NCBI RefSeq assembly: GCF_000189635.1
Contig: NW_002476575.1
Coordinates: forward strand, 246,540-310,539
Length of the DNA: 64,000 bases
Direction of reading: 5' to 3'
From: Tetrahymena thermophila SB210
Lineage: Eukaryota > Ciliophora > Oligohymenophorea > Hymenostomatida > Tetrahymenidae
A program made the position numbers and the translations under genes. The notes beneath the pieces are model-generated. The model made no database searches. It was given only the letters and a program-made list of their open reading frames with translations, and had not been told where the DNA came from. Of the stretch, positions 13,031 to 25,021 are shown piece after piece (positions within the stretch are counted from its first letter, which is position 1; every line of letters begins with the position of its first letter).

Positions 13031-14272
13031 TTTTTTTTTTAATTAAAATTGTTATATGAAAAGTTCTTTTCTAAAAGAAAAATCAATAAATCAATTTGTT
13101 AATTATTTTCTTTGTTTTTCCCTAACTTCTTATTTGCAAATTGAAATAGATTGATTAAATGGGGAATATCAATTAAATTTCAAACTAAAATAAAAATTCA
13201 AATTATTTATTTAATCATAAGAATTAAAGCATTTATTTGTCAGAGGTATTTATTTTCATTATGAATCTTAAATTAAGATTGAGTTAATATCATCTTAATA
13301 TTTATAAAATAAAAAAGTATTCATTTTATTTCTTTAAGATCAGCCTAATCGAATAATTTAATATATGCTTAGAATGAATTCATTAATCAAAAAAATATTA
13401 ATCAATATTTTAAGTTTAATTCGTTATGTTTATGAGAAAATAAATAAATTAGATAAAAAATTAATAATTTAATTCATCAATTTATATGAATAAAAGTAAA
13501 TTAGAAAGAAAATAATTATTTTTTAAAAACTCTAAAATGGTTATCTTTCTTAAATCAAATGATAAATAAAAAAATAATCAATTTAAATTTATAATATATG
13601 AATAATTAATTAATATTTTAAATACATGATAATAAATTTTATTCAGGAATTAGTTTATATTAATTTATTATATTTTTAGGTTTAATGTATTATGTTAGCA
13701 AAAGATAAATACATTTATCATAGATTTTTCAATTTAATAACTTATTTAAGCATTTAAGGCATATTTGCAATTTTATGATAGTTAGCTTATTGATGAAAAT
13801 TAAAATTTTTTTCTGCAAAATATTTGATGATATTTTATAAAAATATTATTTGTTTAAATTATATTAGAAATTTTTATATTTAGCTGAATTATTTTTTAGA
13901 TGAACAAAATAGAGTTGTTTAGTCAAAAACATACATATTAAATAAATAATAGTTTTGCTATAAATAATTCTTTTATCTCTTGTTAAATTTTGCAAGAAAT
14001 TAATTAATTAAATATATTTTTTTAGTATTGTTAAGGAACAATTGAATAAATATAGAGTTTTGAAATTATTTTTTATTTTAATTGCTAAAAAATGCTTGTA
14101 CGAGTGATTTTTATATAGAAGATGAATTAAGATTATGCAGAAATGGCTTAAATTTTTATTTTTTAAATTAATTTATTTGCAATTGTTTTTTTGGTTATTT
14201 TTATTAATTTCATTTAAATGCTATTTTAGCTTGTAAAGAGTAAGTGTTGTTTTTGAGTTTTGAAGTTGCTTT
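13031..14272. other. Intergenic AT-rich DNA up to the assembly gap
   Basis: AT-rich sequence with no coding-like frame that I can support. It ends at the run of N, so the 3' part of the gene at 14373-14615 (minus strand) may lie inside the gap or in the last bases here. I could not pick up its frame on this side. Confidence 0.5.
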
Positions 14273-14372
14273 NNNNNNNNNNNNNNNNNNNNNNNNNNNN
14301 NNNNNNNNNNNNNNNNNNNNNNNNNNNNNNNNNNNNNNNNNNNNNNNNNNNNNNNNNNNNNNNNNNNNNNNN
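14273..14372. other. Assembly gap of 100 N
   Basis: Exactly 100 undetermined bases, the conventional placeholder for a scaffold join of unknown length. Order and orientation of the two sides therefore depend on the assembly, and the gene to the right is cut. Confidence 0.98.
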
Positions 14373-14615
14373 GAGCCCTTCTGCATGTAATTATTTAAAA
14401 ACCCAAAGACGTCTGTTGTTCATAGAATAATATCTGTTTCCATCAAATATTACTTTTATTCTAGGAATGTCATCTATTTTTGTTGTACCTTCTTTTATTT
14501 CCTTTAAAGTTTCTTCAAGCATTTTTCCACATCCTGTAAATTGACCTCTAATTTTGGAGTGGGTGAAGTGAATAACTCCCACATCTAAGTCAGTTGTCTG
14601 CTATTTTTTCTACAT
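14373..14615 (-). CDS. Protein with 'THSKI...NNRRLWVFK' motif, cut by the gap
   Basis: Seen: ATG at 14615, preceded directly by an in-frame TGA (14621-14619), then 81 codons up to the N run with TAG and TAA as Gln. The protein contains FTHSKIRGQFTGCGK, a helix with an acidic stretch (EETLKEIKEGTTKIDDIP), then RIKVIFDGNRYYSMNNRRL followed by WVFK. From memory, the combination 'THS.I...F..G..LEETL..I..G......P.I.V...DG.YYS.NNRRLWV.K' recurs in small protist proteins and resembles the ParB/sulfiredoxin-like fold, in which the last motif helps bind a nucleotide. I am moderately sure of the motif family and not sure of any function. The C-terminus lies in or beyond the gap, so full length is unknown. 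Confidence 0.7.
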
Positions 14616-15459
14616 CACTCAAATAAATTTTTCTTTTGCTTTTATGAGATTTGCGTGCTAATATTTTTTAAGTTTAATTAAATGAATCAATCTATCAATT
14701 AGAATACTTATAAATTATATATAATATTAATTTTGATTGATAAAAATTTCTCTCCTTAATATTTAATCGTTATTATAAATATTTATTTAGCTCTTTTTTG
14801 ATCAATCTTTCAAGCCAATTAGTAAATTTTTAAAAAAAGATAAATTAATCTAGCAGTTGAAGTTGGTATCAAAAAATACAAAATATGCAAAACAATCAAA
14901 TTACTAAATAAATTATTAAATTTGATCAATCAAAATATTAAAAAAAGAAAATAATAAAAATTTGGATAATATATCAAATTTAATTAATTGTAAATTTATT
15001 TTATAATTGTTTAAGTTTATAATGATAATTATTTGCTTGTTTTACTTTGATTCATATACTTAATTTTTAAATTTTAATCACTAGAGATATTTATATTGAG
15101 TAAAATTTTAGTAAAATGTGAAATAAAAATAAATAGCCAGTTTTTTGGAGTGCTTTGATTATTATTAAAACAGCATAAATAATTTCCAATAATTTTCAGA
15201 TAAAACAGCTATTTTTAATTTAATTAGTAGCAATTGTAGAAATTAACCATTTAAATACAAATAAATATTTTAAAAAATATTCTTTGAATAAGCGTTTTTG
15301 TAAATAAATTATTTGATAAGTAAAAATGAAGTATTAATAAATAAATAATAGATAGGTATATGGAATTGTTAGTGAATGGATAGACATATAAGTAAAAAAT
15401 ATTTAGAAAAATTGGAGTAATTTAAGATAAATAATATGATTTAAGTGCATCTATTCAAA
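14616..15459. other. Intergenic AT-rich spacer
   Basis: AT-rich spacer between the gap-truncated gene and the large Cys-rich gene, both on the minus strand. No coding-like frame or clear motif seen. Confidence 0.55.
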
Positions 15460-15462
15460 ATG

Positions 15463-15507
<45 letters not shown>

Positions 15508-15526
15508 TTGGTTGGTTGGTTGACTG
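15460..15526. repeat. GATT/GGTT tetranucleotide microsatellite
   Basis: Tandem GATT units grade into GGTT units just beyond the stop codon of the large Cys-rich gene. It looks like an ordinary simple repeat. The GGTT part does not match the ciliate chromosome-breakage sequence. Confidence 0.9.
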
Positions 15527-15557
15527 CCTGTCTTAGTGATTGACTAAGTTTTAGCTT

Positions 15558-18500
15558 TCAAAATTAAATTTAGGTATTAGATTAAACTAGTTAGTTATCA
15601 CTTTAAATATTGATAAGAGAAAAGCGACTCACATTTCTAGGTCTAGATTTAGCTTGCCTTATTTTTTCTTATGTGCTTTCTTCCTTTTAGTTTAGTGAAT
15701 TTTATGAGTCTCTATTTGCAGAATTTAATTAACTTATGTGTTAGAAATTTTTGTATCTGTCTGTCTCTTTTTGATTGATTTCGCTATTTTGGTTAGTTGG
15801 AGAACTTGAACATTCGTGTATTTCTTGGAGGCATGGGATTTTTAAATGAGCTTTTACTTGCTCATTAAAAGTTTACTAACCTGGCTCATTCTTAAATATG
15901 ACAGAGAGTCTATTGCTTTTCATACCAAAAGGAGTTTAGTCCTAAGTTTTAGTAGATCTTCTTCTGCTATTTTTTATTTTAATTGGAAGAGTACTTGTTG
16001 GTGTCATAAACCCATTAACATTATTTTTACTGATGACATTCATTTCGAAATCATCTGCTTCATAATCATCATCTGATGAAGACTTTTTATTTATTTAGGC
16101 TCCTTCCTCTGACAATGGACTTGTATCTTTTATATTTAATTTTAAATTGTCACTTTTATAAACTTTCATGTTTTAAGGAGTTCTAATATTAGTAGCAAAC
16201 GACTCCATAAATTAGATGGTTTTTGGTTCTTAAGTGATTTTGTTTTCTTAGTTTTACTTTTATATGTTAGATTCTTGCATGGTTTTTTTATTCATAATTA
16301 TAGAGTTATTAGCTTAATTAGAGCCAGAATCTATGTTTTTTTCTTGTTTTTCTATTTATTTGTTTTAAGGAACAACAATAGATAAAATTTTATGCTTTTT
16401 ACGCCCTATTTTATCATGGATAATCTCATAAATTTTATGTATAGTTTCATATATCATAAGCAAAATATGAATGCCTATAATTGATAAAAAGAAGCAAATA
16501 ATCCACAAACCAATGTGATTTCTTTCATCTTAATCAGCTTAATCAACAGCCTACGAAGAAAGACGAATTACGAATAACTCCAATAAAATAAAGAGAATTT
16601 CTGATAATATATTTATAATATTTTATGCGAATTTCTCAAAAGGCATGTATTTTGTGATGTAAACAGCAACACAAATATGTTAAAAAACAAGTAATTGCAC
16701 TTGTATTTCTGTATAATCCATTAGACACATTATGATTGCCATTATGATCATCTTTCTATAGTAAGTGATAACATTGAAGCAGTAGAACTTGAAATTACTT
16801 GTTTTCATACCGACTATTATTGCTTCCCATTTTTCTAGAAACTCAATATGCTCCTGAGCTAATTTTAATTTTTTTATTTACTCATCATCTAGCTAGTTAT
16901 CTGACATTTCATTTTATAATTTTGATGTCTGTTTAATCTTATTTTCATTTGGGTTTTAACATTCATCGTTATTTCTTTACTATTTTTCTTTGCAAGTTTC
17001 ATCACAATTTTTCAAATTTTTTATTATCATATTTCTTCTCTCTTTTTGCTTTTCTTATAATGTGTGAGATGATGGTCTTTTTACTTGAGGACTTTCTAAA
17101 TTAATGCTTGTCTCGATTTGAGATTCATAGTTTTCTAGATCGAATTCTATGATTTTTCTATTTCTGTACAAGAAAATGAGCTAGGAGGTAGGAACTGCAA
17201 AGAGACCAAGGAAACAAATAGAAAAAACAATTATATTAACTAATTCAGCAGTATGTTCTTTTTCGGTAGAATCACTAACTGTAGTATCTTGAAATTGAAG
17301 AAAAGAAGAAGCACAGAAATTTAAAAACACAACATAAACTACTTCGATTGAGATATTATACTAAAGTTTCATAGCGCATTTATACATGAAAGAATTGAAT
17401 TTTTCACATTTAGCAAGAATTTTTTTTAGTAAAATCTAGATTATCCTAAAGGCAATCAAGAAACCAAAGAATAGACAAATGGCGAAAATATTAGTTCCAG
17501 AGTTACGCAAGAAAAGAGAGTCCGTATCTAAAGAGTAAACATGGGGATTGCAATTTTATTTTACGTCTTCCACATAATTCTCAAAAGGGTTTGGCAAGAA
17601 AGGCATTTAAAAATTATCGAATTGCTAGAAAAAGGAAAAGACGTTTTTAGGATATTCTATGTCCAAAAAGAGGAAATAGTATATAAGTTCAGTTATATCT
17701 ACAATAGCCATAAGTGAATAAAAGTTATTCATTACAGCAAAAGACAAACCTGATATAGCTATAGTTACTTAAGTTGACTAAGCTGCTGTTGCAATTTAGT
17801 CTGCTTACTTTTTATCTTCAGAGCTGACATAAACATAATTTTAAATAGGTGCAACTTCTTAGTTTTTGTAAAGGAGTTTTCCATTTTAGTTTTTTATTTG
17901 TGTTTGATTTACTTAAACGATAACTTACTAGTTTTTAAGTGTGTTATTTAATTATAAAAATACATTAAAGCCATAAATATTTTACAATCTTCTTTGCTTT
18001 AAATTATTTTTATAATTTTCCATCTATTTAGCTTACTTTTATTTTTATTTGATCGTAAGATTATCCAAATCATTTAGTTATAAGAATCTGCTCGAAATTG
18101 ATTTAATACTATAGCTGTATTAGTCAGGATTGAGAGAACTAATACTTATCTGAAATACATCGTTTAGAGGAATATTTGGATTTATTATTGGCTATTGAGT
18201 AAAAACTATTTAAACCAATGGCTATCCTTATTTAGTTACATTGAAACTTACATAAAATTTGAAGTTTGGGTCTGTATTTTGTTAAATTGCTTCATCTACA
18301 TCTATCTTATAACAAACATCTTTGCTTGTTGGAGATCCACCTGAACACTTAAAATTTGGTTCTATCTTACAATTAGAATCACAACCATCACCGTTTATTA
18401 AATTTCCGTCATCACACTACAATTCATCATTAATTCTGTAACCTTTTCCACATGTTTCGTGGCAAATCTAGTCTTTTACATAGAAATAAGCGCTTTAGGT

Positions 18501-20000
18501 ATTACAAACAATGCACTTAGAACTGTCATTCCATAGCTGAGAGTAACCTGCTGCACAAGTAGAACAATTAGTAATTGGGTCAAAATAGTACAAACATTAA
18601 TTGCATTAAGAAGATGAAGAACAGCTAATACAATTTTTTATATTGCAAGCCAAACAGTATAAAATTCCATTTTTAGTGATAGAAATATTTGAGCAACTAC
18701 TCACACAAGTACCTAAATCAGTCAAGTAGTATCCCTATTTACAAGCTATGCATTAATTTAAATTAGTTATACTGCATCTACTGCAATTAGGTACTGATGT
18801 TGTACACTGTTAACACTATTTGTTTTACTCATCAATAGCATATCCTTCACTACATTAAGTAACGCAAGTTCCTTAAACATTAGCATTTTAGTTACTATCT
18901 AAAGTAACAGTTTTCCACTAAGTATAATAATTTATATACTAACCTTAATCATCTATGCTAGAAGGACAAGTAGTTAGGCATACCTACTTTTAAGAGAGAT
19001 TCGAAGGATTAGTAGGAGGAAATAAAAATCCTTACAAAGATTTGCAAACAGTCTCATCAATATTGTAAGAGTATCTCTATCTTATTTAAATGCTTATATT
19101 GCAAGCCATACTTGGGTCTTAGTCGTCGATATCCTATCTTGCAGGGTCTGAAGAATTGTAAGGCGCCTCTGTTAAATTTAAAGCTTCATTCTATGAGCAT
19201 TTATCACATACTTGTAAACTATTTAAAGGGCAGTTACCAACTCCATTATTACTTTTACCTGAACACATTTTTTATGAACCATTTAATGTATAATAATAGT
19301 TTGGACTACATTAATAACAATAAACTGATGGGATATAAATTGCCTACATACAACCTATAGGTAATTTTTTTTCTAATTCTTAAATTGATATTGGATTGGT
19401 TTTTGGTGGGGCACTTTAAGAATTAATACATAATCCATTTAATAAAAATGCTTTTTATGGACAGTACTTAGCTTAGTAAATATCAGTTGGTTGACAAACT
19501 AAAGGATCAATCGGATATACTGATGTTGCAGTTTAGTAGTTAGATGAAGCATAAGAGCAATCTAAGCACCTTTTAATTCTTTTCTCAAATCCAGTACCAA
19601 TAGGACAACTACCTGGTACTAATACTTCACATTTTTATTAATCTTAAATAGAAATACCTGTTCTATAGTTTCCACATTCAAAGCAAGATAAATTATCATT
19701 ACAGTTTAGACATCCTTTTTAGCAAGAAATACACTTTCCGTTTTTAATAAAGAAACCCTACAAGTAGCTGTTCCCACTTGAGTCAGTCACCCATAATGTC
19801 TTACAAACTTTAACACAGATTACTCTTTAATCTAAGGTAGTAAAAAGCGAATACCCAGGTTAGCACTGTATACACACTTACCAAGCATTGCAAATCTAGC
19901 ATTTAAAGCTGCAATTGTTACACTAATTTGCGATTACTTAATAGTTCTCGATGCTGCATTAAGATTTTTATGCTTTTTTCAATAAATAAAATATAAATTG
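15558..20000 (-). CDS. Large Cys-rich, DUF4215-containing multi-spanning membrane protein
   Basis: Seen: one uninterrupted frame of about 1,480 codons from an in-frame TGA at 20003 to the stop TGA at 15560-15558. Residues about 1-520 are Cys-rich with furin-like spacing (CNNCSFKCQICNAW, CQKGCLNCNDNLSCFECG). At about 18345-18435 lies CDDGNLINGDGCDSNCKIE, a classic DUF4215 repeat. From about residue 745 to 1190 there are roughly seven hydrophobic segments, with a charged coiled stretch between the fourth and fifth. The final 290 residues are polar, Ser- and Gln-rich and presumably cytoplasmic. Ciliates have many such receptor-like proteins, and ligands are unknown. No ATG lies in frame at the 5' end, so a short first exon is missing. 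An ATG at 20061 (MINQLIFTSLFYYSQ, signal-like) is a candidate, but I could not place the joining intron with confidence. Confidence 0.85.
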
Positions 20001-23000
20001 TCAAATATACTTTAAGCTAAGAATAATAAAATAGTGAAGTAAAGATTAATTAATTTATCATTGATCTAATTGAGGGGATTAGTTAGTAATAGATCTCAAA
20101 ATTAATTAACATTTTTAAGAAAGAATTTCTTTTAAGACTTTGAAATATTGATTACATTAATTTTTAGAACTAAATCTAATTAAAATAATTAAGCAATATC
20201 TAATAAGTAAATAGAAAAGGGTATTTAAAATTTAAATAAAAATTATTTTTGGCAGAAGCTAGCTAACTAATAACTAGTCAATCTTTTAAAGCTTTTAAAT
20301 ATCTAAAAGTAATTTTAACAAAAACAGATCTCTATCTTTTTATTAATTTGCTTCTAATAAATGCTTAATTTTATTTTTAATTAATTGAATTTGAGTAAAT
20401 TGTTTAAATGTAACATGCCTGAATGCTCTGCTATTTCCAAATTAAATGCTAAATCAATAGAGATATTTATTTTTGATTCAATACTAATACAGAAAAATTG
20501 TTTTGCAAAAAAAAATTTTTTGAAAAATAATATTTTCAGGCAAAAATCTAGTCTTACAAATATCAAATAACAGATCGGATATTGTTAGAGAGATGAATTA
20601 ATTTAGATATTTAGAGTTTATTATCACTAAAAAATTTATTTGAGTTGATCTAAACAATTAATTAAAGTTAAAGAGTTAGTAGTAGAAATATAATAAGGTA
20701 AGTAAACCAAAATAGTTCAAGAATTTTATTAGATCAAAATATTATTTTTGTTCTCTTACTTAAATTTGAAACAAGAATTTAAATAATTAGTTTTTACCTA
20801 TGACTTTAGAGTTTTTCATCAAAAGAAACATAATTTGATAGAGAGTAAAAAATAGCAAATCTATTTTCATAACGCAAATATTTTAAGAATAAGCAAGAAG
20901 TTGATTATAATTAGGTTTTTTTATATGAAACAATTTGTTTTTATTGTGATTGATCACACTTTAAATAAATATGTATTTACTTCTTTTTTTTCTGAATTAT
21001 TTTTATCAAATCTTTCTTATTAATAATTATTAATAAAGAAATTTAATTGGATATTGGTTTAAATTAATTCGTAAATTGATCACATCTAATACACCACTGA
21101 TAAATAAATTTATATAAAAAACATTACTCATTCTAAAGGTGGGAAAAATCAGTCCTAAAAGGATATCACTTAATCCAATCAGAGTAAGAGTACAGACTTG
21201 TATATTTAAAAGCATTTTTAAAATAAATGCCAGAATTGAAAGTAACAAAATAAACCAATAGAATAATTGAAAACTATTTTATAAACAAATAAACAAAACA
21301 AAAAAATAGTTTAAAAATACATTTAATTATTTAAAATTCTCTTGTATTTTGAATTAAATTAAGATTTTTGGTATTTTGAATTCAATTTTTTTGCGTGAAT
21401 AATTAATTAATGGAATACAATTTTTAAATTTATCAATAAAATTAATGTAATAAGAGTAAAATCTTCTTACCAAATTCAAAATTCATGAAGAGTAAAAGCA
21501 TACACATATATGTAGTCTGGATTTACCAATGATTTATTTTGAAAGCTTTGTTAGAAAATTAATATTCTTTAGTAGATCAAATAACTAGAAATCTAAAATA
21601 TTATTGAAACAAAAATTCTTTTAATCCAATTAATTATAGATAGATACATTTAAGCTAATTGAAATTGATAATTCCAACAAAATCTGTGAATCGACCCTTT
21701 AAGTTTTTAAATATAAAAAGATAAAAAGATATTTTTTATTAAATAGACTTTTAGAAAATACGTTCTTCATTTGATTTTGCTACCTTCAAATAAAAATGAT
21801 TTCAAAAAAGACAAAAAGTAAATGTAACTTAAATCTTTTTACCAATGTTAATAGCAAAGATGTTAAAGTATTCACAAATCATTAATGATTAATCTCAATT
21901 TATATTAAAAACTTAAGAAATAGAATGAGAGAAAGAAAAAAATAATTATTAATTTACTTTTGATTAGATTTATTTATCAACCAACTCATAATCATAATAT
22001 TTGACTCTATTTTATTTTTATTGATTTCCCACTATTCTTTTATCTCAGATTTAACCAGCATACAAAATATTAACAGTTATGTAATTATTTTCATTTGTTC
22101 ATACATTTATTTATACATACAGACAGACAATCATTTATTCGATTATTCTTTTAGAAACATCCTACAAAATATATTAAAATTCTTACAAATATATTGACAA
22201 AAATAATTCTTTTCTTATTTTACCATGCAAAAATTATAAAACCACATAATATTATTTTGTTTCTTGTTAAAAATAAATTTTGTATTCTATTATGAATGAT
22301 AAAATAAAACTTAATATATTAATTAATATATATAGAATAAATAAATATCTTTTCATGTAGATATCTAAAGCGTCTCCTCTATAACAAATATTCCATATAA
22401 CCTGAAATAGATAAATTAGTAAATAAAGATTATAATATTTATTAGAAAATATAACTTAATCATTCTTATAGAAAACAGCTATTAATTATTAAAGCTCAAA
22501 AATTCATACTTATAACCCTATTTAAGTTATCAATAAATACATCTACTTCATTCACTTCTCGATAATTACCATTTTAAAATTTTTAAAAACTAAAAACATG
22601 TTTAGAAAAAATTTATTTTTTCTTAAAACAATCAAATTTAAAGTTAAAAGTCTAGTATTTATTTATTTATCAATCAAAAAATACATTTAAAAATTCTAGT
22701 GTAATTTTAAAACAACCTAATATTTAAATATCTCAAATAAAATGAGATGGATTTTGGAAGTAATACTGAAAACTTATCATTTATTATATACTAATTTAAG
22801 TGATCGATTATATTTGCAATCTATTTAAAATAAATAAGAAAATACAATGAATTAATCTAATCAATTTGCTAATTAGTAAAAATTTCATCTTACAGGATTT
22901 ATTACCTTTGTTTGTAAGTAAAAGTAATTACTGTAATCGCGTTTGCTATTTATAATTGTGTAATCTCATATTAAGTAATTTTAAAGCTAGAAATATTATT

Positions 23001-25021
23001 AGCATATAAGTCTTTAATACAACTTTTAGTCATAATTAACTATTAAATACTTGCTAACTAATTATTATCTTAAGAGCTCCACTACCTCTTTGAAAATCAA
23101 ATTTATAGTCTTGAAAGAAACTTTTTTAGAACTGCTGTAACAAAAATATTAATTTTATTGTTTGTAGATTTTTATTATAAATGAATCACAGTTAATCCAT
23201 TCTAATATTTGTATTTTTATGATTATTTTCTATCTAAAACCGAAGGAATTATTAAAAAAATGATGTCATAACTTATTTTCTATCTTAGAATTTTTTCTCT
23301 ATTCTGATAATTAATTAATTAATTGCATGTTTATTTATTTGCTTCTAAGCTGATGCTTCTTTATTGCTTGAATTTTATTTTTGCACAAAAATTCAAATAA
23401 TAAAATTTGCTTATGCTTATACTTTTTTAATAATCTTTGGCTATTTTATATTATTTTTAGTCTGAATCAGTGGCTATTTTAAAGAATCTTAAAATTTTTG
23501 TTTGTTTGAAAAAAACAATCAGTTTAATATTACTTTTATTAATATTTATTTTTTTTAGTAAAGTAAAGTAAGCTAAGCTAAATACCTAATTTTTTAATTG
23601 CTTTTTAGCGTCAAAAATCAATGTAATCTATTTTATCTAGTTGCTTTACTTTACATCAATAAAAGCTGCACTATATTTCACTATATTTTAGTTTTTTAGT
23701 TTTCTGACTATATTAGATGCTTAGGTTTTGTCATAAGAATGTAAGAATATTGGCTGATATTAGCAATAGATTTTAATAAATCTATCAATAGGAAAATAAA
23801 TAAGTGACTATACCTAATTTTATTTTTTTATAAATGAATGTTTAACATTTACTTTATTGAATGAGATTACTAAATTTACTTAAAAGAAATTAAATATATA
23901 TACCTATCTATTAATTTATCTATCTATCTCTCTATCAAAATTCATTTATTTATATAATCAATATTTTATTTAAATTATTAATTTTAAAACATTTTATTTC
24001 AATATTTCTATTTTATAAACTCAATAAACATATTTGTAAATTTATTTATTTCTGATCAAAATGGAATTTTATTTTATTTAAAATTTAAATTATAGTTTAA
24101 ACCTTTTTTCAAATTATAAAATACAGCTGAAAGATAAACAACCCTAAACAATATTAAATATTATATGAGAAAAAATAACTAACTCGAAAGTTTAAAATAT
24201 GATATTCAGTAATAAAATAAAATTGGAAAATTAATTTTAGAGATCTTTCCTTCTTCTGTTTTTTAATTTGTTATAAATCTTAATTTAATATTTCATTTTA
24301 TAATTAGTAGAGTATTGCTTTATTTTTATCTATTTATTTAAATATTTGGCTGACAAATAAAATAAATGTGAACCTTTTGTTGAAAAATAATTAATAAGGA
24401 TACATTTTTTAATAAAAAAAATATTAAATTTTGGTATTGAAAACAGAATGAAAAATAATATCAAAGAAAAATATTTAGAAGGTTTTATATATTTAATCGT
24501 TTTGCCTAATTACAATATTTATTGTAACTATTGAGTTTTATTAAAAGCAAGCTATTAAATTGTAAAATTTAGCAAAATATTTTAATTACTAATGATATAA
24601 TCAAAAAAAAAACATTAAAGTAAAATAAAATCTTCTTTATTTTTACATGCTATAAATTGAATTAAAAATAATAATAATAAAAATTAATAATCCTTTAAAC
24701 TAGGAAATAAGAGTTTTTGATGCTAAAATGAATAAAATACTAACATGTAATATAACTAATGAACATTTATAAAATAATTACAAATTATTTAATTAATTAA
24801 TAAATAATATGTAGATAGGCAGATAGACAAATTTAGTCCAATAGGTATAAATAAATTTTATCTGAAAATTAATTTTCTATGATTAAAAGAAGTAGTCTGG
24901 CTCTGTTTACTTTTGCACAGTTAATTATTTATTCATCTATTAATAGATTATTTAATATATCTTTTTTTTGTTAAAAAAAACATTAATTAATTAAAAACTT
25001 ATATTTACTCAATTTTAAGAT
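20001..25021. other. AT-rich gene desert
   Basis: About 5 kb between divergent genes: a minus-strand gene to the left and a plus-strand gene to the right. It is strongly AT-rich with scattered short simple repeats such as the TCTA runs near 23920. The only frame with some hydrophobic coding look is on the minus strand at 21030-21248, with no ATG, no Gln codons in the sense part and no splice context, so I leave it out. The left end should contain the promoter and first exon of the Cys-rich protein gene. Confidence 0.55.

Noticed and set aside
15460..15526. Possible chromosome-breakage or telomere-related sequence in the GGTT run
   Set aside because: The run lacks the conserved breakage core and is a plain tetranucleotide repeat. 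A single TTGGGGTTTT near 34060 is also not telomeric.
15846..16076. Plus-strand frame inside the Cys-rich gene
   Set aside because: Antisense shadow of the large minus-strand coding frame. The same holds for 19112-19360.
20381..20570. Overlapping frames on both strands
   Set aside because: Mutually antisense, AT-driven and without motif or context.
21030..21248. 72-codon hydrophobic frame on the minus strand
   Set aside because: No ATG, no Gln codons, isolated in a desert. Possibly a relic, but nothing supports a gene.
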